In this document: piece after piece, positions 26,007 through 33,355 of the stretch | How the letters are laid out: each line of letters starts with the position of its first letter | How positions within the stretch are numbered: position 1 is the stretch's first letter | From: an uncultured Collinsella sp. | Lineage (GTDB): Bacteria > Actinomycetota > Coriobacteriia > Coriobacteriales > Coriobacteriaceae | DNA: 64,000 nt | Direction: 5' to 3' | Assembly (NCBI GenBank): GCA_959018755.1 | Contig: CAUEMA010000001.1 | Location: forward strand, 62,001 to 126,000 | Position numbers and translations under genes: made by a program | The notes under the pieces: generated by a model | What the model was told of the DNA's origin: nothing | The model's database searches: none | What the model saw: only the letters and a program-made list of their open reading frames with translations

Positions 26007-26477
26007 GTGAAATATACCGTCGTTTGCGTCGGTAAGCTCAAGGAGCGCTTTTGGAAGGACGCGTGTGCCGAGTACACCAAGCGCCTAGGTGCCTATGCCA
26101 AGGTGGATATCCGCGAGGTGGCCGATATCGACCCGGTTAAGGCGGGCGGCGTGGATGCCGCGCGCGACAAGGAGGGGGCGGCGATTCTTGCAACCCTGCC
26201 GCCTCGAGCGCATGTGATCTTGCTGGCCATTGAGGGCAAAGAGCGCTCGAGCGAGGAGCTTTCGGCGCGGCTCGATGATCTTATGCTACGTGGTAACAGC
26301 GACATCGCCTTTGTGATTGGCGGATCGGACGGCGTGAGCGATGATGTGCGCGCACGAGCCGACGAGATGCTCAGCTTTGGACGCATTACCTTGCCGCATA
26401 ACTTGGCGCGCGTGGTGCTGCTGGAGCAAATCTACCGCGCCTGCAAGATCAGCCGTGGCGAGCCGTATCACAAATAG
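26007..26477 (+). CDS. rlmH: 23S rRNA (pseudouridine1915-N3)-methyltransferase
   Basis: A SPOUT-class enzyme. 156 residues with MKYTVVCVGKLKE at the start, FVIGGSDGVSDDV for the knot, and the diagnostic tail HNLARVVLLEQIYRACKISRGEPYHK (shown in part in the family as L-x-R-x-x-L-x-E-Q-x-Y-R). It starts at GTG 26007 behind AAGGAG. Confidence 0.95.
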   Translation: MKYTVVCVGKLKERFWKDACAEYTKRLGAYAKVDIREVADIDPVKAGGVDAARDKEGAAILATLPPRAHVILLAIEGKERSSEELSARLDDLMLRGNSDIAFVIGGSDGVSDDVRARADEMLSFGRITLPHNLARVVLLEQIYRACKISRGEPYHK

Positions 26478-26550
26478 GTCGGCAATACGAAACAATGCCG
26501 TGGGACAATAGCCTTCGTTTTGAAGAGCGTGTCTGAGAGGACTATGAGAT

Positions 26551-27321
26551 ATGAAGATTGGATTTGTCGGTTTTGGCAATATGGCGAGCGCTATGGCTGA
26601 TGGCTGGATCGCCGCCGGTGTGGCTGCGAGCGATATGTGCGCCTGCGCGGGCCGCTACGACGCCTTGGTTGAGCGCTGTGAGACGCGTGGGATGGTTGCC
26701 TGTCGTGACGCGGCGGAGGTTGTCGCCGCATCCGATATCGTGGTTGCTGCGGTCAAGCCGTATATGATCGAGAAGGTCTTCGCTCCGCTCAAGGACGTCC
26801 TAGCCGACAAGGTTGTCCTTTCGGTTGCCTGGACTTGGGATAGCGCCAAGTGGGAGCAGGTCCTGCCGGGTGTCGCACACATCTCGACGGTGCCCAACAC
26901 GCCGGTTTCGGTGGGCGAGGGCGTCATCGCCTGCGAGAAGTCCTCTACGCTCAGCGACGAGCAGCGTGCTGTTGTGCTCGACCTGCTCGGTAAGCTTGGC
27001 ACCGTCGTCGAGCTCGACACGAGCCTGCTGTTTGTGGGTGGTACCGTGGGCGGTTGCGCGCCGGCGTTTGTCGCCATGGCGATTGAGGCGCTGGGTGACG
27101 CGGCCGTCAAGCACGGTATTCCGCGTGCTGACGCCTATCGCATCGTGAGCCAGATGGTGCTGGGCACGGCAAAGCTGCAGCTGGCAACCGGCCAGCATCC
27201 CGCCGCAATGAAGGACGCCGTGTGCTCGCCCGGTGGTGCCACCATCAAGGGCGTCGTCGCGCTCGAGGATGCCGGCATGCGCAGCGCCCTGGTCAAGGCC
27301 ATTGACGCCACCCTCCAGTAA
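26551..27321 (+). CDS. proC: Pyrroline-5-carboxylate reductase
   Basis: Last step of proline synthesis, NAD(P)H-dependent. 256 residues: Rossmann start KIGFVGFGNMASAM, VVAAVKPYMIEKV, and the ProC signature with SPGGATIKGVVALEDAGMRS near the C-terminus. Single gene; no proA/proB nearby. Confidence 0.94.
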   Translation: MKIGFVGFGNMASAMADGWIAAGVAASDMCACAGRYDALVERCETRGMVACRDAAEVVAASDIVVAAVKPYMIEKVFAPLKDVLADKVVLSVAWTWDSAKWEQVLPGVAHISTVPNTPVSVGEGVIACEKSSTLSDEQRAVVLDLLGKLGTVVELDTSLLFVGGTVGGCAPAFVAMAIEALGDAAVKHGIPRADAYRIVSQMVLGTAKLQLATGQHPAAMKDAVCSPGGATIKGVVALEDAGMRSALVKAIDATLQ

Positions 27322-27479
27322 AACCGACTAAAAAGGACATGTTTATTTTGGCAGGTTTTTCCTGCGGTTTTGTCTCTTTAGCAAAAAGCGCCCCGCAACC
27401 GGCTCGATTCCGGTTGCGGGGCGCCGGCGTTTGCCCAGATAAAACCGACCAAAATAAACCTGTCCCTTTTTGGCAGGTT
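27320..27479. repeat. Paired 39-bp intergenic units with inverted centres
   Basis: 27320-27358 and 27441-27479 both begin AAAACCGAC and end GGCAGGTT, but their middle 20 bases are reverse complements of one another (two differences). They flank a perfect 15-bp GC hairpin (27388-27424). Confidence 0.7.
27388..27424 (-). terminator. Minus-strand terminator of the small membrane-protein gene
   Basis: A perfect 15-bp stem (27388-27402 with 27410-27424), loop of 7. On the minus strand it is followed by TTTTT; on the plus strand by no T-run. Confidence 0.8.
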
Positions 27480-27651
27480 AGTCCCAGAAGCTGTCTTCCT
27501 CGTCCTCGGACTTGGGTCCACGGTCGACGTACATCTTATGGGTGCGCTTCTCCATTACAAAGGCAAGAATCGCAAACAGCAGGATGCCGCCGGCGAAAAG
27601 GATGGCAAAACCGGTGCGGGTGCCAAACAAAAAGGAAAAAACTGCGTCCAT
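27478..27651 (-). CDS. 57-residue single-pass membrane protein
   Basis: A short gene on the minus strand. ATG at 27651 is preceded by AGAAGG at the right distance. The product begins MDAVFSFLFGTRTGFAILF, has one membrane helix (about 13-35, ending at FVMEKR) and ends in an acidic tail SEDEEDSFWD. A clean stop and a minus-strand terminator at 27388-27424 support that it is real. I do not recognise a family; small proteins with a helix and acidic tail often bind a larger membrane partner. Confidence 0.75.
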   Translation of the reverse strand: MDAVFSFLFGTRTGFAILFAGGILLFAILAFVMEKRTHKMYVDRGPKSEDEEDSFWD

Positions 27652-27762
27652 TGGGTGCCTTCTTGCGTAGTTGAGTTGGGTCGTAAACGCTCATAAGTAT
27701 ATACTTGCCCATACATGTACAAGGTTGCAACCTAAATGGAATGTATATCGCCGGAGGATCTA

Positions 27763-29046
27763 ATGCTTGATATCAAGTTTGTTCGCGAGAACCCCGATGC
27801 CATCGATACCGCCATGGCAAATCGCCAGACGTCTTGGGATCGCGAGAAGTTCTTTGAACTCGACGACGAGCGCCGTGCCGTCATCACCGAGGTCGAGGAG
27901 CTCCAGGCCACGCGTAACGCCGAGTCCAAGAAGATTGGCGCCCTGATGAAGGAGGGCAAGAAGGACGAGGCCGAGGCCGCCAAGGAGGCCGTGCGCGCCG
28001 TCAACGAGAAGATCGACGGTCTGGCCGAGCGCCGTACCGCTCTTGAGCAGGAGCAGTACGACTTCATGTCTCACCTGCCCAACATTCCGTGCGAGGCTAC
28101 CCCGTACGGTAAGGACGAGGACGAGAACATCGAGCGTCGCCGCTGGGGCACCCCGCGCGAGTTCGACTTCGACTTTAAGCCGCACTGGGATCTGGGTACC
28201 GATTTGGACATCCTCGACTTCGAGCGTGGCAACAAGCTCTCCGGCAGCCGCTTCACTGTTCTCGGTGGCGCCGGCGCCCGCTTGGAGCGCGCCCTTATCA
28301 ACTTCTTCCTGGACACGCACACGAGCCGTGGCTTCAAGGAGTGGTGGCCGCCCATCGTCGTCAAGCGTCAGACCATGTTTGGCACGGGTCAGCTGCCCAA
28401 GTTCGAGGACGACGCCTATCACGTCTCGGGCGATAACTTCCTGATTCCCACCGCCGAGGTCGTGCTTACCAACCTGCACGCCGGTGAGGTTCTCGACGCC
28501 GACACCCTGCCGCGCCGCTACACCGCCTTCACCCCCTGCTTCCGCGAGGAGGCCGGCTCCGCTGGTCGCGACACCCGCGGCATCATCCGCCAGCACGAGT
28601 TTGACAAGGTCGAGATGGTCAAGTTTGCCAAGCCGGAGGAGTCCGACGAGGAGCTTGAGAGCATGACCGCCGAGGCCGAGTTCCTGCTTCAGCAGCTGGG
28701 CCTTCCGTATCGCGTGATTAGCCTGTGCACCGGCGACCTGGGCTTCTCTGCCCGTCAGACCTACGACATCGAGGTCTGGCTGCCGAGCTACAACGCCTAC
28801 AAGGAGATCAGCTCCTGCTCCAACTGCGGCGACTTCCAGGCCCGTCGCGCCAACATCAAGTATCGCGACCCCGAGAACTTCAAGGGCTCGCGCTACCTGC
28901 ACACCCTCAACGGTTCCGGCCTGCCGGCTGGCCGCACCATGGCCGCCATCCTGGAGAACTACCAGAACGCCGACGGCACCATCACGATCCCTGAGGTTCT
29001 TCGTCCTTACATGGGCGGCCTCGAGAAGATCGAGCCGGTCGCGTAG
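27763..29046 (+). CDS. serS: Seryl-tRNA synthetase
   Basis: 427 residues: N-terminal coiled-coil tRNA-binding arm (about 30-100), then a class II core with TAEVVLTN, FREEAGSAGRDTRG (motif 2) and LNGSGLPAGRTMAAILEN (motif 3). I chose ATG 27763, 5 bases after GGAGG; an upstream ATG at 27736 has no ribosome site. No T-box-like leader is visible. Confidence 0.96.
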   Translation: MLDIKFVRENPDAIDTAMANRQTSWDREKFFELDDERRAVITEVEELQATRNAESKKIGALMKEGKKDEAEAAKEAVRAVNEKIDGLAERRTALEQEQYDFMSHLPNIPCEATPYGKDEDENIERRRWGTPREFDFDFKPHWDLGTDLDILDFERGNKLSGSRFTVLGGAGARLERALINFFLDTHTSRGFKEWWPPIVVKRQTMFGTGQLPKFEDDAYHVSGDNFLIPTAEVVLTNLHAGEVLDADTLPRRYTAFTPCFREEAGSAGRDTRGIIRQHEFDKVEMVKFAKPEESDEELESMTAEAEFLLQQLGLPYRVISLCTGDLGFSARQTYDIEVWLPSYNAYKEISSCSNCGDFQARRANIKYRDPENFKGSRYLHTLNGSGLPAGRTMAAILENYQNADGTITIPEVLRPYMGGLEKIEPVA

Positions 29047-29070
29047 GTTGCCTGCATAAGCGATTTGCGA

Positions 29071-29098
29071 GGGCGCTCCTTTTTGGGGCGCCCTTTTT
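29071..29098 (+). terminator. Rho-independent terminator of serS
   Basis: GGGCGC-TCC / GG-GGCGCCC stem followed by TTTTT. Confidence 0.85.
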
Positions 29099-29219
29099 GT
29101 GCGCAAAGCCTTACCATATCGTGCGGACAGCTCAATAGAAAACACACGAACAAACGTTCTGTATACAGCCATCTACCTGCTATGCTTTTGTTAAATTGAA
29201 GCGAGAGGAAGGGGATGCG

Positions 29220-29597
29220 ATGGAGCTGTTTGATGAACGGGTAGTTTTGTTTGAGAGCGATGAAGGTGGGGAGCACCTACTAGTTACGTGTGAGCCATCG
29301 GGTATGGGTGGTTTGGTGGTGCGGCAGACGAGCGAGGGTCCGTTAACCCAATGGTGCTTTGAGGAGTCGCTGCATGTAGTTGAGACCTTTGTGACGCACG
29401 AGGGGCTTGTGGCGCTTGAGCAGTTCTATGGAGTTGGGACTTCTAACCAGGTAGCGCGCATGCTGAGCATCTCGTTTGCCGATTATGACTGCGCCCAGCG
29501 GGTGCGTTCGCTTTTGAGGGAACTCGGTGCCGGGTTCGATGTGGTTGAAAAACCGATTGATCGCATTGGGGATGTTGGCGCATGCGGAGCTGCGTGA
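29220..29597 (+). CDS. Hypothetical protein
   Basis: 125 residues, no family recognised. It starts MELFDERVVLFES, is slightly acidic, has no membrane segment, and its second half (FADYDCAQRVRSLLRELGAGFDVV) is helix-rich. ATG 29220 has AGGAAGGGG 5 bases upstream. It is alone between serS and the tRNA-Arg cluster. Confidence 0.65.
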   Translation: MELFDERVVLFESDEGGEHLLVTCEPSGMGGLVVRQTSEGPLTQWCFEESLHVVETFVTHEGLVALEQFYGVGTSNQVARMLSISFADYDCAQRVRSLLRELGAGFDVVEKPIDRIGDVGACGAA

Positions 29598-29610
29598 GGA
29601 GCATATTCTC

Positions 29611-29663
29611 GAAAAAAGTTTGAGATTGTGCTTGACTCCAACTAACTAAAGTGGTTTTATATG
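29611..29663 (+). promoter_or_regulatory. Promoter of tRNA-Arg copy 1
   Basis: TTGACT (29632-29637) and a TTTTATAT stretch (29656-29663). A weaker AT element (GAAAAAAGTTTGAG) precedes it. Confidence 0.6.
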
Positions 29664-29673
29664 TCTTGCGCTG

Positions 29674-29750
29674 CGGCGTTACCTCAGCTGGATAGAGGGT
29701 CTGACTACGAATCAGAACGTCATAGGTTCGAATCCTATACGCCGCACCAA
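29674..29750 (+). tRNA. tRNA-Arg (ACG), copy 1
   Basis: Cloverleaf with acceptor GCGGCGT/ACGCCGC, anticodon loop CTACGAA and encoded CCA. Identical to the copies at 29913 and 30147. An antisense T-arm copy lies at 29804-29815 behind the terminator (29761-29788). Confidence 0.96.
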
Positions 29751-29760
29751 TCGAACTTGA

Positions 29761-29788
29761 AGCCTCCGGCAACGGGGGCTTTTCTTTT
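29761..29788 (+). terminator. Terminator of tRNA-Arg copy 1
   Basis: AGCCTCCG-GCAA-CGGGGGCT with a GNRA loop, then a T-rich run. Confidence 0.85.
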
Positions 29789-29849
29789 ATGGCAACACCG
29801 CATGGATTCGAACCTCGGTCGAGGCACGAACGGTTTAATCACTACTTCG

Positions 29850-29900
29850 TAAAATTTTTTCAAATTATCGCTTGACCCATCGGGGGCTCGCGTGCATAAT
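29850..29900 (+). promoter_or_regulatory. Promoter of tRNA-Arg copy 2
   Basis: AT element AAAATTTTTTCAAAT, then TTGACC (29872-29877) and CATAAT (29895-29900), spacing 17. Confidence 0.75.
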
Positions 29901-29912
29901 AATCCGTGCGTT

Positions 29913-29989
29913 GCGGCGTTACCTCAGCTGGATAGAGGGTCTGACTACGAATCAGAACGTCATAGGTTCGAATCCTATACGCCGCACCA
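29913..29989 (+). tRNA. tRNA-Arg (ACG), copy 2
   Basis: Same 77 bases as copy 1, with CCA. It is followed by AGCTCCCG-GCAA-CGGGGGCT (30001-30020) and a T-run. No antisense T-arm copy is seen behind it. Confidence 0.96.
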
Positions 29990-30000
29990 ATTGATCTTGA

Positions 30001-30026
30001 AGCTCCCGGCAACGGGGGCTTTTCTT
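30001..30026 (+). terminator. Terminator of tRNA-Arg copy 2
   Basis: 8-bp stem with GCAA loop, T-rich tail. Confidence 0.85.
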
Positions 30027-30082
30027 ATATCGCGATGCGTCGAAGATCGCGCCAAGTGTCCCAAATGAGTAAAAATCAAATT

Positions 30083-30134
30083 CAATAACTTTTTTGAAAA
30101 AATGCTTGACCATTATTCAGTCCCTGTGCATAAT
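30083..30134 (+). promoter_or_regulatory. Promoter of tRNA-Arg copy 3
   Basis: AT element ATAACTTTTTTGAAAAA, TTGACC (30106-30111), CATAAT (30129-30134), spacing 17. Confidence 0.75.
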
Positions 30135-30146
30135 AATCAACAAGTC

Positions 30147-30223
30147 GCGGCGTTACCTCAGCTGGATAGAGGGTCTGACTACGAATCAGAACGTCATAGG
30201 TTCGAATCCTATACGCCGCACCA
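30147..30223 (+). tRNA. tRNA-Arg (ACG), copy 3
   Basis: Identical to copies 1 and 2, with encoded CCA. It is followed by a complete tail repeat unit. Confidence 0.96.
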
Positions 30224-30505
30224 ATCGAACTTGAAGCCTCCGGCAACGGGGGCTTTTCTTTTATGGCAACCATGCATGGATTCGAACCTCGGTCGAGGCG
30301 CGAGCGTGAAGCGGACGCGGAGCGTCCGTAGCGAGCGGGCGAGCACGCCGGCAGGCGGGCGAAGCCGGTGCGGATCCGCGAAGCGGATGCGCGGAATCCT
30401 ATACGCCGCACCATTTGAACTTGAAGCCTCCGGAAACGGGGGCTTTTCTTTTTGACAACCATGCATGGATTCGAACCTCGGTCGAGGCGCGAGCGTGAAG
30501 CGGAC
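30204..30505 (+). repeat. tRNA-Arg tail repeat, one full unit plus truncated second (190-bp period)
   Basis: 30204-30316 recurs at 30394-30505 with few changes and a 1-base indel. Each copy has the tRNA 3' end, a terminator (loop GCAA in the first, GAAA in the second, so the GNRA loop is kept), and an antisense T-arm (30278-30289; 30467-30478). The first unit goes on into three hairpins: CGGACGC/GCGTCCG (30312-30328), CGCC/GGCG with GGCA loop (30346-30357) and a 10-bp stem with GAA loop (30370-30392). The second copy stops inside hairpin 1. Confidence 0.9.
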
Positions 30506-30541
30506 TATTTCTTATCGACTCGTGTAAGATTCCGAGTAGGT

Positions 30542-30560
30542 GTCGCGGCCCATCCGCGAC
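30542..30560 (+). other. Hairpin upstream of the 813-residue gene
   Basis: GTCGCGG/CCGCGAC with a CCCAT loop. It has no T-run and may be part of a leader. Confidence 0.4.
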
Positions 30561-30597
30561 CGCTCCTTCTCTAGACGACCGATCAGGGTGATATTTC

Positions 30598-33039
30598 GTG
30601 GCAGAGCGTCCGACATACAAGCTCAGGTTTTTCGACCCCAAAAAGCGTTTTCCATCGATGCCCGAGCAGCCTGCGGGGCGCTCGTATGGTGTTGTCTGGA
30701 AAGTCTTTGGCGAGGATCCTAAAGAGTCGTGCTACGTCGTCGAATTCGTCGGCAAAAGCCACATATCGCTCTTGGGCTACGTGAGCGTGTCGGGCAAGGT
30801 TTATAAGGTTGACCGCCCTGTTCGGGAAGCACCGTTGCCCGAGGACCCCGACATGGAGCTGGTCCTTCACGAGTCCGATTCCAGTATTGGCGAGATTATG
30901 GTGAGGGAGGCCAACGGAGCAATGCGCGCGTGTGCGCGAACTGCCGGCTCTCCCGAAGGCCCCATGCGCGAGCAGTCCGACCTCGAGACATGGAATTCGA
31001 CCCGCGCCCTTCCTTACGGCGAGTTTATGGCCTCGATGTTCTTGCGCTACGTGATATTTGCCAACTCCGAAAGCACTATTGCGAACACGGCGGGCGTCGA
31101 CGGTCTCGATGCAGACATGCAAAACGTTGTCGACAAGATCAAACTCGTAAAGTTGCCCGAGCCGGTCGAGGTGTTTTTGGGCTTTGACACGGCGCCGCTC
31201 CCCGATGCTATCGAGACGCTGCTTTACCGTGTTGACCATGCCGAGAATCCGAGCGGTATCGAGCGTTATGCCGCCGCCCTGATGAGCGAGATTGACTTGC
31301 CCCGCCTGCGCACCATTGCTGCCAAGTCCGAAATGAGCCTAGCGCGCATCGACCGCTCAAAGCTTTTCTATCTCAATTTTGATCGTAGTCTGCTGGACCA
31401 GGACGAGATTGACATGCTGCTTGCCGTCGAGTGCCATCTCAACCGCCTCTCCGGCATCCTTGAGCGCATTGGGGCTGGATTGGTCCCCGCGGCGTCCTCG
31501 CCGAGCTTTGAGGGTTGTGCGCTCTTTGACGCGTGGCATATTGCCAAGACGACCAACGATGTTCCTCGACTGCTCGATACGACCTCGAGCGATAACCCAT
31601 GGGCCAAACCGGGGACGGTGACTTGTCAGCCGGGCGGTGAGTGGGACGTGCGCACCCGCTTCGCGCATATCGTCGAGGCACTCAACGTGGTCACACGGCT
31701 CGACTATACCTATCGGGCAAACGTTGCCGAGGGGATTATGCTCGTTCGGTTTGGGCGCTCTGTCGTGGATGCCATGCCGCAACGTGAATACGACGCTCAG
31801 GATGACGTCTGGCGCGAGCTAGACGTGGACATGCGCGCGACTTGGGCCGCGGAGCACGACGCGCGCGTGGCGCTTACGCTTGCGGCGGCGTGTTTTGCCG
31901 CAGGTGCCTGCATTTCGCGCTGCTATGTTCAGATTGCGGCTCCCGACGGCGAGCGGGGCGAGCGCGTCATTGCAACATATTCCTTTGGGCGTGCGGCCTA
32001 TCTGGCCAATTGCGTGCCTGTCGCCAAGGATCTTGAGAGCATGGACATGGACGATATGCCGTGCAAGCGCATGCTTGAGGCATATGAGTCGGACGCACCG
32101 GATGCGATTGAGCCTGCGGAGGTTCACGCTCGCCCGCGTGACGACCACCGTTCGCTGCCGCCGGCGTTGCGCGACCTGCTGCTTGCCGATACGGCTGATG
32201 AGCTAGAGGTCATGGAGGAGGACGATGACCCGTATGTGGCGCGCGTCGTTGAGTTGCGCGAGCAGGTAAAAGTTGACCATGCAAGTGCGTTTGAGGGCTT
32301 CTCCCGTCTTGTTGAGGAGCTGGAGGCAAAGTGCGCCGTCGCCGAGCTTTTGGCAGCGGGTCCGGTTCAGACGCAGTTTTGCGACAACCAGCTGGTGCGT
32401 ATGGTGCTGCCGGTAATGGAGGAAGATCGCTCGGTGCGCATCCTGCGCGCTCCCGACGCGCTCTACTTTGCTCAGCACGAGATCTGCAGTTATTACGCCG
32501 ATCAGGAGGATTTTGAACGGGCATTGCCCGAGGTGCGTCGTCTTTACGATCTGGCTCGCTCGTCCATGCAATCGCACTTTGCGCTCATCAACGTGTTGGC
32601 GCGCCTGGAACGCTTTGACGAGATTATCGAGGTGGCGCGCCACGGCCTGCGCATTGCCAGCGACCGTTCCGCAATCGGTTATCTGTTCTATCGCTTGGCG
32701 TTTGCCTATTGGAACTGCGACCAGCTCGAGCTCGCGCTGGCATGCTACCGCCTGGTACCGCGCGGCGAGGAGTCGGGTAGCAACGCACTGGAGGAAATGC
32801 AGGGCCTTATGAATGAGATGGGTGTCAATGAGCCTCCGACGTTTGAGGAGGCCGTCGAGACCATCCGCAAGGCTGGGCTTGAATTGCCTCCCGTGTCCGC
32901 CGTGGCCAACCAGCTGGCGGATGCTGCCGTGCAGTTGGTCGATAGCGGCTTCTTTTTCCTGGCGCGCGTCTGCATCTTCCAAATGTGGCGCACCATGGGC
33001 AACGATGAGCTCGGCTCCCTCAATCGCTCGCTGGGGTAG
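30598..33039 (+). CDS. Large hypothetical protein with TPR-like C-terminus
   Basis: 813 residues, no enzyme family recognised. The first 330 residues form a mixed domain with an SH3/PAS-like start (GRSYGVVWKVFGED). The middle (about 370-470) is mixed. The last 200 residues contain helical pairs of the tetratricopeptide type (ADQEDFERALPEVRRLYDLA; AYWNCDQLELALACYRLVP). No signal peptide or membrane helix. It starts at GTG 30598 with AGGGTG upstream. The helical repeats suggest a scaffold. It stands alone between tRNA genes. Confidence 0.65.
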   Translation: MAERPTYKLRFFDPKKRFPSMPEQPAGRSYGVVWKVFGEDPKESCYVVEFVGKSHISLLGYVSVSGKVYKVDRPVREAPLPEDPDMELVLHESDSSIGEIMVREANGAMRACARTAGSPEGPMREQSDLETWNSTRALPYGEFMASMFLRYVIFANSESTIANTAGVDGLDADMQNVVDKIKLVKLPEPVEVFLGFDTAPLPDAIETLLYRVDHAENPSGIERYAAALMSEIDLPRLRTIAAKSEMSLARIDRSKLFYLNFDRSLLDQDEIDMLLAVECHLNRLSGILERIGAGLVPAASSPSFEGCALFDAWHIAKTTNDVPRLLDTTSSDNPWAKPGTVTCQPGGEWDVRTRFAHIVEALNVVTRLDYTYRANVAEGIMLVRFGRSVVDAMPQREYDAQDDVWRELDVDMRATWAAEHDARVALTLAAACFAAGACISRCYVQIAAPDGERGERVIATYSFGRAAYLANCVPVAKDLESMDMDDMPCKRMLEAYESDAPDAIEPAEVHARPRDDHRSLPPALRDLLLADTADELEVMEEDDDPYVARVVELREQVKVDHASAFEGFSRLVEELEAKCAVAELLAAGPVQTQFCDNQLVRMVLPVMEEDRSVRILRAPDALYFAQHEICSYYADQEDFERALPEVRRLYDLARSSMQSHFALINVLARLERFDEIIEVARHGLRIASDRSAIGYLFYRLAFAYWNCDQLELALACYRLVPRGEESGSNALEEMQGLMNEMGVNEPPTFEEAVETIRKAGLELPPVSAVANQLADAAVQLVDSGFFFLARVCIFQMWRTMGNDELGSLNRSLG

Positions 33040-33090
33040 GGGCGAAAACTGCAAGGAGGAAAGGCCGCTAGGCAATTAGAAAATTCCCTC

Positions 33091-33119
33091 TTGCTCAACT
33101 TCGGCTGTTTGGTTACTAT
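33091..33119 (+). promoter_or_regulatory. tRNA-Ser promoter
   Basis: TTGCTC (33091-33096) and TACTAT (33114-33119), spacing 17. The upstream AT element is weaker than at the other tRNA genes. Confidence 0.65.
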
Positions 33120-33133
33120 AGAACGGCTGTTAC

Positions 33134-33224
33134 GGAGAGCTGACCGAGAGGCCGAAGGTGCTCGCCTGCTAAGCGAGTATGCCCCAAAAGGGCATCTGGG
33201 GTTCGAATCCCCAGCTCTCCGCCA
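33134..33224 (+). tRNA. tRNA-Ser (GCT)
   Basis: Class II tRNA with a long variable arm, anticodon loop CTGCTAA, acceptor GGAGAGC/GCTCTCC, discriminator G and encoded CCA. Confidence 0.95.
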
Positions 33225-33238
33225 GTATGAATTTGTAG

Positions 33239-33266
33239 AAGGGTCCCATTTGGGGCCCTTTTTTAT
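33239..33266 (+). terminator. tRNA-Ser terminator
   Basis: GGGTCCC-ATTT-GGGGCCC stem with one G-U pair, then TTTTTTT. Confidence 0.85.
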
Positions 33267-33280
33267 TATCAAGAATGGCG

Positions 33281-33297
33281 GCTGGGGATTCGAACCC
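33281..33297 (-). repeat. Antisense copy of the tRNA-Ser T-arm
   Basis: 17 bases exactly complementary to 33199-33215 of the tRNA, placed just after its terminator, like the copies behind tRNA-Phe, -Leu and -Arg. Confidence 0.85.
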
Positions 33298-33300
33298 TCA

Positions 33301-33333
33301 AAAAGGAGGCATCCTTTCGGACGTCTCCTTTCA
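33301..33333 (-). terminator. Minus-strand terminator of the D,D-carboxypeptidase gene
   Basis: On the minus strand GGAG-A-CGTCC / GGATG-C-CTCC forms a stem with a GAAA-type loop, followed by TTTTT, 23 bases after the stop codon at 33356. Confidence 0.75.
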
Positions 33334-33355
33334 GCGAGCGTATTGTTCTTCGATC

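Noticed and set aside
27652..27762. T-box leader before serS (also looked for at metG and hisS)
   Set aside because: Too short and no T-box core or specifier stem is visible.
29674..30223. CRISPR array or tandem repeat
   Set aside because: The repeats are three identical tRNA-Arg genes with their own promoters and terminators.
33301..33340. Hairpin plus AGCGAGCG behind tRNA-Ser as a fourth insert of the tRNA-tail family
   Set aside because: The hairpin fits better as the minus-strand terminator of the carboxypeptidase gene (T-run on that strand), and no second tRNA tail is present.
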